DNA from: Euglena gracilis
Lineage: Eukaryota; Euglenida; Euglenophyceae; Euglenales
Reading direction: 5' to 3'
Assembly: GCA_039621445.1 (NCBI GenBank)
Contig: CP154956.1
Location: 81,030,474-81,094,473, forward strand
Length of the DNA stretch: 64,000 nt
Shown: in pieces, positions 32,490-42,796 of the stretch
Numbering within the stretch: the stretch's first letter is position 1
How the letters are laid out: every line of letters starts with the position of its first letter
Translations under genes and position numbers: made by a program
The notes under the pieces: model-generated
Told to the model about the DNA's origin: nothing
Databases searched by the model: none
Seen by the model: only the letters and a program-made list of their open reading frames with translations

Positions 32490-35400
32490 GCGCGCGCGCG
32501 CGCGCGCCATGCCCTGGGATGTGCCCGCGTCCCAAAGGGCACACGGCGCTGCTGCGGCACCACCACCTCCTCCAGTCCACCCGGGAGCGGCAGCGGACGT
32601 ACCTCTTCGTCCAGTCCGACACCTTCGCTGCGGGTGGCCCTCCCCCAAACCATGTATGGGTTGGATGCATGGAATCGAAATCCGAATGGAGGGGGAGTGC
32701 TGGAGATGCCTGACTTAATGGAATTGTTGTGTTGTCAGCATTAATGGCATTTTTTGATTTGGCGCCCACTGTAAATGTTTAGAATTGCGCTATTTGTTTG
32801 TAAAAGTATCTCAAGTGTACACATGGTGAACATTTATAAACGCAAAGCTAGCAAAAAGGCCAAAATGCTGACTTTTCTGGAGAAGATTCCATGTCCAGAC
32901 ATATTTTGTAGGTCTGATTAGACCAGACTGAAGCTCGGTGTGCAGCAAATTCATCTGCGGAAACGTCTGTGCTAAAATACGTCCATGCGTAAGATGTGGT
33001 TCCAGGTCTGCAAATGCTACATTGTTCTGCATTCCCACACTTCACAAACGTACGCTTATTTTCCGGACCCATCACATGCTGCACAAATGATTCCCTATCT
33101 GTGGGGTCGAGGCATGTCGACCCCGGCCTCGCACCCTCGCCTCAGGCAGCCTCCCTGCACCGCCCGCCCCCCGACCACTGCCCCACCGCCGCCTGGTGGG
33201 CCGACGCCTACCTGCGCCGCCGCGCCGCCGCCGGCCGCGTGAAGCGCCTGCTGGACCCGCCTCAGCCTCGGGCAGGCCCGCAGCTGTTTTGCCCCGGACC
33301 CTGGACAAGGCTCCGTCTGTCCACGGTTCGCTGAGAATTGTCCCTGGCGGAGGGTTTCTTGTCCACCCCACTTGTTGTTGACCCTCCCCCCCTGGACTGC
33401 CCCGTGCCCCCCCCCCCACCTCCAGGGCTGTTCAAGCAGTGGTCAGTGGGCATGGGATGGGCAATGGAGCCCCTTTTCAAGGCGTATACCGGGCTGCTCG
33501 TTGGCCTCTCGGGTCAACATGGCAGGGAGGGGGTCGGGATGCATCATCTAGTTGGGTTGTTCCTGCCCCCAGCAACCTCACCAATTTGTGGCATGAAAAA
33601 AAGGAATGGCATTTCCATCTCAACTTATCTCCACGGAGAAACCGGCCTCTGCATTAAACCATCCACACAGACAAACCCTTTCTGGCATTTTTCTATTCGC
33701 TGAACTGTTCTTGTTGCTTTAAACCAGGAATTCCACCGGATGCGGCCCCGCTGCGTCTGTGAATCCATGGCATTGGCAGTGCCCCAGGGAACCCGCCGGG
33801 TCCCTGCTGTTGTCCAAAGTGTCGGCATGGGAATTTCCACCGGTTCTGGCCCACCTATCAGGTGACCTAGGGAGAGGGGTGTGTCGTCTTCATTGTTGTT
33901 CGTTGGTTAGAATTCGCCCCAGGAGCGTGGGGCAGGAGCCATACCATTGCTTAGGGTGTGGTGTGTCCACCCCCCAGGGGGGTGACTGGCGGGTCTTTTA
34001 TTTCAGAGACTGGCTGGTTTCTTTTTTGCTCCAGACCCAGCTGGTGGAGTTGGCCTGAAAAAGGAAGTGGACCACCTGTTGCTGAATTTTTTTTGGAAAC
34101 CATGGCCGAAATCCGGTGATTTTCGACCATTTTTGGCGAGTGGGCAGGAGTGACGAGAGTGGGCAGGAAGCGGGTTACTGGTTTTCAGTGAGTGACTGAC
34201 TGGTTTTTTGAATGTGGAAAGTGACCCACCCGGGGGGTTGGTAAAGCAACGGTGTGGCGGGGGCCTGGCGGCGGGTGCTGCAGGTGGCGCTGCACCTGCG
34301 GCGGTTCGACGTCACGACCATCGCCAGCCGCTCCCGCCGCATCCACCAAGACTCCTTCTTCCAGCGCGTGCTGGGCCCTGGCAGCGGCCTCCGCCACCGT
34401 CGACGGCCCCCTTTGCTGTGACGGGGCAAACGTTCGATGCCAAGTTTGCACATGTGTGTTTCCTTCCAAAGAGATATCTGTTCAACTCTGGTGTAGCCGG
34501 AGGCCAGCAGTCCCCTCCCCCAAAGGCTGGCCAGGTATGGGGAGGCTGCTATGAAAGTTCTTCCTCGTGGAGGCCGAACCTTTTCATTTGGGTGGGAGGC
34601 TCAGTTCTCTTGCCACTGTCCTGGTGTTGTTCAACTCATCCGTTCCCCGCAGGGTGAAGGGGCCGGCAGAACAAGATTCCTGGGTCAGTCAGGGGATTTC
34701 TTAACGGAGGAGACCTGCCCGGAGGGGAGAGCCAGCCATCACCTTTTTTCTGGCCAGCAGCTCCAGTCGGGCTGCACCCTCCCAGGGGGTTTCGCTGAAA
34801 CAAAGTTGGGCCCAGCTCAGCTGGATCAGCTGAAGCATTATCGGTGCGCACTGTCGAAAAAAGGTGACAAAGCTGTGGGAAAACAGTGTTTTATTTATGC
34901 TTTACCTCAAAACTTTGCTTGGGAGACGTCCACGCAACTGTGTCCAACCAGCACTTTTTTTTCCAGCCTGCACTTTTTTCCAGCTGGAGGCACAGACCAC
35001 CCCTCCCCCGTGGGTTGGAGGGGGGGTGTCGGGGTCCCATCGGGCCTTCCAGTGCAGCCAAAAACAGTTCTGGGGCTGGTGCCTGGCAGCAGCAGCTGCG
35101 GACGTTGATCCCGGCCTCGTGGGAGGTGACGCCCAGGGAGGTGGGGAGCCTCTCTTTGTTGCCCCCTCCCACCCCCTCCTCTTTGCCACCCCCCTTTCTG
35201 GCATTTGGGGGTATGACCCGACTACAAAGACCAGTTCCCTTAACATTGATGAAACGCAGTCGGATTCCTTTTTATTTTTAGGCAGACACCGGGGGGGGGG
35301 GGGTTGTCTAAGGACAGGCAGCAGGCTCCTGGACGACATTTTTGGTATGTGACACTCAGCAACACGCCGTGGCAGAAAGCGACGGCAGTTGGACCACTCC

Positions 35401-37539
35401 CTGGCAAGTGTTAATGACAGGATTAGGACAGACGACAAGTGCCGCGCAGAGGGTTGGACAGCCATGACGAAGCCAACGGGGTCCGCTTTTTGGAGGATAG
35501 AGCAAACCCTCGAACCAAGTCTAACCCACACCCAATCTTAACACACCAGTATCGACCTCTGGGGGGGCCCCGGAACAGGCCCTCCGGGTTGAATTGAGGT
35601 TGATTAACGGAAGAATATCCGAGGGGCTCCATTTCCCTGGCCGTGGTCCACATCATGACGTCCAGCCTGTTCTCCCACCAAGCACCTGTGTTGAGGAGGA
35701 GCGTTGGGTTATCCTGCAGCCCACCCATTCCATATTTTCTTTGTTGGGTCAACATTTTGTGTTTTGTGGAATACAGAGTCACGGTTGCATATCATCGTGC
35801 CAGTTCCGTTGCTTGGGGAAGGCTGAGAGGTAGAATGGCAGTGATTTTTCGGCGGAAAATTTTGGCCGTGGCCAGTCCTTCCTCGGATGCCAAAACACCA
35901 TTTTTGCGGAGAAGCTGCAAGTTCTGAATGCTTTTCTCATCAACGCGCTAATTCTGGGGTGTTAAGTAATTTGCCCGTGCGCCTTCGCAGGTGCGTCTCG
36001 GTCTTGGTTCCCCGGTTCCCTCGCCGTGTCTGTGCGGAGGCCTTTCACTCGCGGCCCCCCGGCCTGGGTGGGTGCGCCACCCAAACGCCACGCTGCACCT
36101 CAACGACGCGGACACGAACCAGAGATTTTTTAAGTTTCGTGACCCGGGGGGGGGGGTGGGCTGAGTGGGCACTCTGCCGGAGGCGGGGTTTTATTTTTCA
36201 GCCGAAGCACCGAAAAAAAATTGGACCCCAGAATTGACCCTGGGCCCCCCTTGACCCCCCCCCCCCCCGGGGGGGGGGGGGGGGGGGGGGGTCCGGACCC
36301 CCCCCTGTGCGCACTGTGGCTGTTTGTTTGGTGCCTTTTATTCCTTCTGACCTTGTTTGACCCCCCCCCGCAAGGAGTCTTAAAAACCTCTGACATGGAC
36401 ACGTTCCATGCCTTTGTCACGGCAGATGTGTTGGTCCTCGACCGCAGCCGCTTCTCCACCTCGCCCAGGCGGAACAGGGCGGTCCGGGACCCCGCAGGGT
36501 GGTGGTGTGGTCCTGCCCCCCCCCCCCCGGCGGCCCCGTCCAACCCCTGCCCCCGCCGGGCTGTGGTCCGCGGGCATCAAGCGCCCCTCCCCCTTCCGGC
36601 CCCCCCGCCCCTCCCCACCATGGCTGGTCGGTGTGTGGGGTGGTGCCAGGCCACCATCCCATTCACCGTACCCCCAAGCCAGAGGTGGAATCGCCCTTCT
36701 TCGAGAAACTGTGTTACCGGCTGGTTTCCCGCCCACCTGTCATGTCACGTTGGGATGCAAAGACATTTTTTTGTGTTTTTCCCCCAATTTTGGCATAATT
36801 TATTTTTTTGTCCTTTTTTTCGCTTATTTTTTTTTGACATTTTGTTGGGGGATTGCTTATGACCAAATGGTATTTTAGAATCAGAATCCATTCGATAATT
36901 ACAAAGGTGATCGATTTGATTTTTTTTTGGCTTCACCTGGACCCCAAAAATATAAAGCAGTGGAACTGTTTTTGTGTGGTGTTTTTCTGAGGCCTCCGAC
37001 ATTGCCCACCACTACCATAAAATAAGATGCTTCTGAAGAAAAAAAAATGATCAAAAAATTAATCGAAAAACAGAAAGCAAACAAAATGAAATTGCCATTT
37101 TCAGTGTGTAAATTTGCAGCATCCCCCACCCATTTTTCTCCCTCCGCAAATTATCGGCCTGAAAGAAGTAAATCAGGAACGTCCTGGTTTTGCCTGGCCT
37201 GACCAACCTTATGATTATGAAGGGTGGGCCTATCACCAAACCGTGCCACTGCAAGGCTGGAAGGGCTACACAGGTGGGAATGGGGACGTACGGGCTTCAC
37301 CTCCACCACGGGAGGCGGTGTGGGGGCGATACGCCACCGACTGCGACGCCTCGTGGGTGGCGGTGTCGGAGGGCGGCCGGGTGGACGCCAGCGCTTTCCG
37401 CAGCGCGTGGGCCCTGTGGCGCCAGCGCACGCGTCGAGCACAGGGCAGGATGGTGGGGGGGGGGGGTTGGTGCGGCTGCCGGGGGAACTTTTTGGCTTTT
37501 CACTCCTTGGCATACAGATCACAGAAGTCCGCAAAATGA
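28072..37539 (+). CDS. Glycosyltransferase-like gene, multi-exon, original copy
   Basis: Supported exons: 28072-28654 (with an inserted element), 29778-29950, 30479-30616, 31728-31972, about 32530-32632, 33146 to about 33290, 34284-34367, 35090-35140, 35991-36723 (with an inserted element) and 37120 to about 37450-37539. Phases agree at 29950/30479, 30616/31728, 34367/35090 and 35140/35991. The first exon has a hydrophobic segment (LWALLWLVLYGSPTA) that could be a membrane anchor. Exon 34284 reads VALHLRRFDVTT and RIHQDSFFQR, like the HxRRGD block of nucleotide-sugar-dependent fucosyl-type transferases but with Phe in place of Gly. After the element, the frame NATLHLNDADTN continues TFHAFVTADVLVLDRSRFS, matching the common ADVL-xxx-SxFS block of this fold. 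The last exon reads PGFAWPDQPYDYEGWAYHQT. Substrate and linkage cannot be told. Frame noise in G/C runs near 36520 prevents a full model. Confidence 0.55.
28241..28636. mobile_element. CAG...CTG element inside the first glycosyltransferase exon
   Basis: The termini CAGGCTTCTGCTTAAG and CTTAAGCAGAAGCCTG are perfect 16-bp inverted repeats. The flanks GTCGTGGG (28233-28240) and GTCGTGGA (28637-28644) match at 7 of 8 positions. The exon frame runs into the element on the left and a consensus donor GTAAGT stands only 10 bases beyond the right flank at 28655, so the element lies inside what was one exon. Near both ends the frame-compatible splice words GTACCC and CAGAAG|CC can be found. Confidence 0.85.
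30926..31025. other. G-run/C-run block resembling an element right end
   Basis: A short run-rich block ends CTGGTCTTAAGAGAATCCTTG, reminiscent of the CTTAA-type right termini of the CAG...CTG elements. No left partner is clear; the left side merges into a CA repeat. Confidence 0.35.
31045..31720. repeat. ACAAC minisatellite with higher-order organisation
   Basis: Three blocks of ACACAACACA repeats are each followed by the same unit containing GAGGAAGAGGCACTCCACG and ACACATACACACAACACATC. The units begin near 31134, 31352 and 31632. The alternation of a simple array and a fixed 60-70 bp spacer forms a higher-order repeat of about 220-280 bp. It lies in the intron just before the exon at 31728, and its last CACAG supplies the acceptor of that exon. 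Confidence 0.9.
32073..32117. repeat. CA microsatellite
   Basis: About 40 bp of CACACA following GCACACACACGCACGC. Confidence 0.95.
32455..32508. repeat. CA/CG alternating tract
   Basis: ACACACACAC followed by about 34 bp of pure CG alternation, similar in layout to 25630-25752. Confidence 0.95.
34688..34871. mobile_element. Truncated CAG-type element next to the duplication breakpoint
   Basis: The left end CAGGGGATTTCTTAACGGAGG and interior words CCAGCCATCACC, CGGGCTG and CGCTGAAACAAAGTT match the element at 6015-6474. No matching right end is found before the start of the duplicated segment at 34872, so the duplication boundary falls in or just beside this element. Confidence 0.45.
36120..36392. 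mobile_element. CAGAG...CTCTG element within the glycosyltransferase exon (copy 1)
   Basis: The left end CAGAGATTTTTTAAG and right end CTTAAAAACCTCTG are inverted repeats. The flanks ACACGAAC (36112-36119) and ACATGGAC (36393-36400) match at 6 of 8 positions; in the duplicate copy the right flank is ACACGGAC, 7 of 8. Removal of element plus one flank joins NDADTN to TFHAFVTADVL in frame. A frame-compatible GT-AG pair exists (TTTC|GTGACC to AAGGAG|TC). The interior is a C-run facing a G-run. Confidence 0.8.
36393..37119. other. Exon remainder and AT-rich intron of the transferase gene
   Basis: The first 330 bp carry the ADVL block and a following reading frame (HRTPKPEVESPFFEKLCYRL ends before a GTTTCC donor at 36724). 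Between them a C-run near 36518 and single-base differences from the duplicate prevent a single continuous frame in this copy. From 36724 to 37119 the sequence is an AT-rich intron ending TTTGCAG. Confidence 0.45.
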
Positions 37540-37594
37540 GAACGGATGGCCACCGCCCCCCAAACACCTCCCTAAACCCCCCGGTCCCAACACA

Positions 37595-37810
37595 AGCACA
37601 GGGCCGCTACAAGCGCAGGGTCCAAATAGAAGCGCACCCCTCCCCCGAAGGCGGTCCACCACTAGCGCACCCCCATTTTGATGGTTGGGTATGGAAACAA
37701 AAAACAGGCAGGTGGGGTCCGAAGCGCAGCCCCCCCCCCCCCGGCCGCCAGAGGCGGCAGTCTACTGCTGTCAGTGCACCCGTGCTTCTATTGGGGGGGG
37801 GGGGGGGGTA
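37595..37810. mobile_element. Relative of the TAATAGAAGCAC element (copy 1)
   Basis: It shares AAGCACAGGG, AAGCGCAGGGTCCAAATA, an AGAAGCGCACCCC word, a CCGCCAGAGGCGG palindrome and the right end CCGTGCTTCTATTGGGG with the element at 20352-20902. The left terminal C-run/TAATAG block is missing or diverged. Confidence 0.6.
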
Positions 37811-37934
37811 AATTTGCTGCTTGTTAAATTTCCGGCGTTTTGGGGCATCCATTACTTTTTCACATGCCATTTTGGTTTTTATTTTTTTAAGGAGATGTGG
37901 TTCAAGACATTTTCTGTAAATGTCAGTTTATCAG

Positions 37935-38316
37935 CCCCCCCCCTTGTCTAAGCACCACCCTTGTCTAAGCACCACCTCCCCCGGTTCTTACCCATCTTTT
38001 TAAAGGTCATCGTCACAGGGAGGTTTATTTTGTGTGCATTTTTAAGGGAAATTTCTCAAAAATTTCGAAATTTCTGCAATTTCTGAGACCTGAATTGGTG
38101 AGGTATTGTTGATTTCTGCATCCAAATGTGTGTCTGTTCAACATTGGACCTCCAAAATAAAGGGAATTTTTCCTTTTCGGCGCGAAGCGCCGGATTTTTT
38201 TTTTGCAGTCAAATTTTTCCCCCTTGTCTAAGCACCACCCCCCTGGTTCTGACCCATATTTTAGCAAAATAAGCACCACCCCTCACCCATCTTTTCCGGT
38301 GCTTAGACAAGGGGGG
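37935..38316. mobile_element. CCCCTTGTCTAAGCACC element (copy 1)
   Basis: The left end (a C-run then CCTTGTCTAAGCACCACC) is mirrored by the right end GGTGCTTAGACAAGGGGGG. The left word occurs twice in direct order (37942 and 37963) and a third time near 38222. The centre has GGCGCGAAGCGCC. The same element is in the duplicate at 51335-51714. It differs in terminal sequence from the CAG...CTG family. Confidence 0.75.
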
Positions 38317-40420
38317 AGGTATGTGCCTTCATGAAGGACATTTCTCTCACAATGCTTGCATAACCCCTCAAAAGAAAAAGTCAGATCCAGCTCTGGACGT
38401 GATGAGCACAGAACAGAATGAGCTTGTTGCATTTTCACGACTCTTTATGGTTTGCATTTTCACGGGATTTCCAGAAAGTTTTCTTCTTCTTCCTGGGGTT
38501 TCAGGTTGATGTCGAAAAACCACACGTTAATTTTTCGGCAGTTCAAAAAAAGGATTTATCCCAGAAATTTTTTGCGCATTATTTTTGATCATATCGCACA
38601 AAAAAGATGATTTGATTTTGGAAAACACCGTCCGAAAGTGATTCGGAGTTCCGATATTGCTTTTCGAGATACCAAAATTCTCCGAGAACCAGCAAAACTT
38701 TTTAGAGCCCATTTTCGATGAGTCTGTTTCTTTCACTCCTCCCCTCCCACTCTTATGCCACCCCATAGCCGACAACCGCACAAAAAAAAACAGAACGCTC
38801 TTTCACCGAGACTTCTTTAGGGGAATCAGAAGTCCAGAGGGGGACCCCCTTGCGAAGCACAAAGCCAAGATGAGCCCCCCCCCCCACCCAAAAGACAGGC
38901 TCGCTCACAGGCCGGCGAAGAAAGGTAGGTCCCATCTTGGGGGAGTGCTGGGAAAGGGGCTACGCTTGAAACTCCCCCCCACCTTCTCCTCCTCCGCCGT
39001 TCTCCCCACTCCCCACCTCCATTTCCCTTGAAGGCATCGCTGTCCGCCGGTCGTCCAGGGTCCGAAAGGTGGGGCACACTCGCCGGAAAAAAACTGCGGC
39101 AGGGCTGGAAAAGCCGCTGCCCCCTCCCCAACTGAAGCTCACTGGCCTGTCCTCCTCCGCGGAAAACCGGGGCCCTGCCCCCGGAATTTCTTTTCCCCCA
39201 GCTCCGAATGAAGATCCCTGTGTCCGTTTTTGGGGAAACGGCCTCCGAACGAAGATCCCTCTGTCGGCTTTTTTTGGGCCAGTTTGGGGGGTCCAAAAAA
39301 TTTTCTGAAGAATTTTCTGAAGAAGATATTTCTTAGCCCCCCACTTACAAACCAAACAGAAATCCTATTGGACAGGGGGGGTCCGCTTTCCAGGCTGGCT
39401 AGCCCCCGTTCCTTGGAAGACGGAGTGCGGCAGCCAAGTGAGCCAAGTCGGCCCTGCGCTCTTTATTTTCTTACGCGGCAACGGAAATTCATGAAGGAGG
39501 AAAACGACCAAGGAGGAAGAGACACCGAAGGCGAGTAGCAAAGGCCGTTCGAAAATAAGGCACTGGCTAGGGCCTCCCACTTTGTTCCGAGAAGCAAAAA
39601 AGCGCCTGGCGAAATGGCCTCAGAGCGTGGCGGCCTGAGGTTTCGGGAATTTGGGGGGAATGGGGGGGGGGAACGGGCTCCGCACTTTCCCCCTTTTATC
39701 GGCCCCGGTGTCCCTCCTCCCTTGTCGGTTTTCCTTCCGGGAGTACGAGAATGCTGTGCGAATTTTATCCTGGCCAATAAAGCCTTTGTTCTGTTCTCCG
39801 CCGTGGGCTCTCTTCTCCGCTTGGCTTCCCTTGAGGAAGCTCCCGAGAGCTGTCGCCGAAGGTTTCTTTCCCTTGCGTTCGCCGATGCCCGTCCCCCGGA
39901 AAATCTTCTTTTCGGGTTTAAAACGCGGAAAGGCGGGCCGGCAACAGCCCGATTTGGCATGCTGCCGTGTGAGGCGCGGCGTCGCCTGTGCTTCCAAAAC
40001 CGACGCAGGCAGCGAAGAGGAGGATGGCAGCCCGGGAGGGGTGTCCGTCCCGACCACCCACCCCCCAACCGCCCACAGTCGCACTTACTCACGCACTGAA
40101 ACTTGCAAGGGATGCAGGTTGAGCGAGGGCGAAGCAAAAAAAAGACTTGTCGTGGTTGGCCTTTCAAGGAGGGACAGTACCAAGGCCAAAAAAAGATGGA
40201 CCCGCACGGCCGGGGGGAGGCCCGTGTAACGGCTTTTGGGGGGAGATCCCTTGAATGTTGACCCGAAAAAGGCGGAGCCCCCAAGCGGGCGTCGCTCAGC
40301 CTGGGGGTTCCTCCGCCCGGAACCTCCCCAGGCGGGATGCCAGCTCGCCGCCTAAACCCCTAGGGCATTGTCTTTTTTTGTGAGGGTCGAAAATTGGTGC
40401 TCCAGGAAATATTGGAGGTG
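38317..40420. other. Non-coding interval with a degenerate DIRS-type terminus
   Basis: No gene is supported. At 39495-39530 (CGACCAAGGAGGAAGAGACACC) and 39703-39750 (GTGTCCCTCCTCCCTTGTCG, GGTTTTCC) a pair of inverted words reproduces, in degenerate form, the pair at 40450-40490 and 40740-40790 that belongs to the DIRS-like element. An older terminus of the same kind of element probably lies here. Confidence 0.4.
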
Positions 40421-40552
40421 GTGGGTGGGCATCGTACTCCCTCGAGGAAAACCGACAAGGGAGGAAGGGACACCGAGGGCGGAGCACAAAGACATTGTGA
40501 GGCCATGCCTTGCTCGCCGGCGGTGTTGTGTGATTGTTCGTTTTTCGCTGGG

Positions 40553-41757
40553 TTAGGAGGTCCCGCTTAGTGCCGCCTCGCCGGAGTTGGCTGCATTGTC
40601 TCCGACGTGGCGACCGTGCTCCTGTCTCTTCCCCTGGGGGGTTCCCCCCCCCTGGCCCCCACTTTCTGACCGAGGGCGTTTGAAGACAATTTTTTTCAAA
40701 GGGAGGGGGGGGTCGGGCTCACAATGTCTTTGTGCTCCGCCCTCGGTGTCCCTTCCTCCCTTGTCGGTTTTCCTCGAGGGAGTACGAGACACCTCGGGCT
40801 CCGCACTTTGCCATTGTGAGGCCAGATTGTGCACTGAAATGAGGGGGGCCAGGGCATTTTCCAAGGTACCTTGGGCACCCAGTCTTTGATAATGGGCTGT
40901 AAAGGCCTCAACCCCTTTCCATTGCCCAATTTCACAAACTTCTTGGGCTGAAAGGCCCAATTTTTTGAGCAACCCAACGCCTGCCCCTCTGGTGGAGTGG
41001 GGTCCCCACACCTGGGGGGGTACCCCCTGTTTGGTCAAAAATTCTCTTGTAATAGAAGCAATTGTGTCAGCACTTATGGGTGTATAGGGGGGTTTTAAGG
41101 AAATCAGAAGGGGACCCCCAGGCTTTACGTAAAATCGGGTTGCGGCCACATAAGCCATAATTAAATGAAAGGGACTGATTTGGGGACAGTGGGGAATTGA
41201 CACAACTCTTTCCCACTTGTGGAATTTCTGTCCTTTACGTTTGATTTGAATGTAGGGTGCCCCCCCCAACACACTTGTGGTTCTTTTGACTTGTGCCAAA
41301 TCAGATGAACGGTATAAACACAGGATGCGTGAACAAAAAATGAGCTGTGTGCGCAATGCACAAATATCAGTGGGCACAGGCTGCCTTGCCAGCCCCAGGA
41401 GGATTGGGAGGGGATCCCAAAAAGCACCATATTTTTCCAGATTCTGGTTCCAAAGCCTTTTGTAAGGTGTTAATAAGGTATTAAACCCCAAGCCAGGGAT
41501 CAAAAGCACAGCACTGTATGCATTACGGGCCTGGGCCTTTGAAATTGAAAAAGTTGAATTAAAGCGTCAGCCACTTGGTCTGTGGTTGCTTTGGGGGGGG
41601 GCACCCCCATTTTGTCCAGAATGACCCATAAAAGTGTAAAGGCACTTTGGTACCTTTTCAAACTGGGGTTTCTTCCCAGGAAATCTGTAATGGTTGAATT
41701 TTGTATTTGTTTCCCCTCCAAAATTTGCCTGAGCAAATCATGCAAAGGAGGGGCCAC
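40553..41757 (-). pseudogene. Tyrosine recombinase of DIRS-like element, frameshifted (copy 1)
   Basis: The upstream part (from 41757) begins MAPPLHDLLRQILEGKQI and loses frame near 41543. There the duplicate has AAAA and this copy has AAA within GGCCTTTGAAATTG. The downstream part has the catalytic blocks CLYRSSDLAQVKR (first Arg), HSTRGAGVGLLKKLG (HxxR) and IGQWKGVEAFTAHYQR with the Tyr nucleophile. Such enzymes integrate circular cDNA in DIRS elements. The intact frame in the second copy shows where the break is. Confidence 0.85.
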
Positions 41758-42769
41758 CTGGGGGTGGCATTTTTTCCCCCCTGCAATTGGTGAACATGCC
41801 CCTGTAGGGGGTGATTTTTAGGCAGGGGGTCCCTGGAACTCTCATTTTTATTAATTGGGGCCACCATGTGGCTGAATCCCAGTAGGGGGTGACCATCAAA
41901 ACTTTGGTCCGTGGAAACATTCTTAATCTGGGGAGAAATTTTTGGATTACAGACCAGGGGGGGTTTGCATAAAGATCCCCCATGTTGTCCAGTGGACATT
42001 GTAAAGCGTCCACTGCTGTGGCTTCCCAGTGGGGCCACCTGGCCACAAATTGTGGCAGTTTTCTGTTGCCTGGGGAGGCAAAAAGGTCTGTTTCTAGATT
42101 TATGCAATTTTTGAATTGCTGTTTCAGCCAGTGAAAAAGTTTGGGGTCGAGTGAGTAGTCCCCCCTGTCCATTTCCCATCTGCTTATGGGGTCTGCCAGG
42201 CATTCCTTTGATGGGACCCAGTTTACTTGGAGATTGACATTTTTCTCCATGCACCATTTGAAAAATGGTCTTAGCATTGTGTTGAACGGGTCTTTCTTGC
42301 CCCCACCTTTTGTTAAATAATAATAAATTACTTGATTGTCCACTGACAGGGACACAGTTTCTCCTGGCTTGCTGAGACTTTTTACTGTGCTTATGGCTGC
42401 ACTTAACTCCTTTACATTGATGTGCAAAGTGGAGTTTTCTCTCCAAAACTCTTGGACGATTTTTCCAGTTCGAATGTCCAGCCCCCCCCAGGCATGGGTG
42501 CTGCTGTCTGAGTGCAACTCTCTTGTTGCATTTTGGGGGAAGGGCCTGCCCCCCCAGGTGTCCAGTAGAATTTTTATTTCCCTCAATTGGGCCTTTATTT
42601 CCTGTGAAATGGGATGTTTTGAATCCCAGGGTGCTGTGGAATTTGCCACCAAAAATTTTGTCAGGGAATCTGTAAAAGCCCTTAAAAAGGGCAGGGCCAT
42701 CAGGTTGCACCTTATTTGGCCCAAAATGGCAGCCAATTGCCTTTTTGACATGTAATCTTTTTTCACCAT
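41738..42769 (-). CDS. RNase H and methylase-like region of DIRS-like element (copy 1)
   Basis: A 343-codon open frame. Near residues 80-100 it reads RELHSDSSTHAWGGLDI, the first acidic block of RNase H; later LSVDNQVIYYYLTKGG and NWVPSKECLADPISR follow, as in DIRS and related elements. The C-terminal half has ETDLFASPGNRKLPQF, ARWPHWEATAVDALQCP and DLYANPPWSVIQKFLPRL, the conserved block that follows RNase H in many tyrosine-recombinase retroelements. It overlaps the start of the recombinase frame by about 20 bp and starts 28 bases past the stop of the upstream reverse transcriptase frame; expression may require frameshifting or a fused product. Confidence 0.85.
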   Translation of the reverse strand: MVKKDYMSKRQLAAILGQIRCNLMALPFLRAFTDSLTKFLVANSTAPWDSKHPISQEIKAQLREIKILLDTWGGRPFPQNATRELHSDSSTHAWGGLDIRTGKIVQEFWRENSTLHINVKELSAAISTVKSLSKPGETVSLSVDNQVIYYYLTKGGGKKDPFNTMLRPFFKWCMEKNVNLQVNWVPSKECLADPISRWEMDRGDYSLDPKLFHWLKQQFKNCINLETDLFASPGNRKLPQFVARWPHWEATAVDALQCPLDNMGDLYANPPWSVIQKFLPRLRMFPRTKVLMVTPYWDSATWWPQLIKMRVPGTPCLKITPYRGMFTNCRGEKMPPPGGPSFA

Positions 42770-42796
42770 TTTTCCCAGCTCCTTTTTTTACTGTTT

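Noticed and set aside
39463-40284. 273-codon minus-strand frame and overlapping plus-strand frames, repeated near 52755-53607
   Set aside because: Several frames are open at once in GC-rich DNA. The two duplicate copies break the frames at different points, which suggests no coding constraint.
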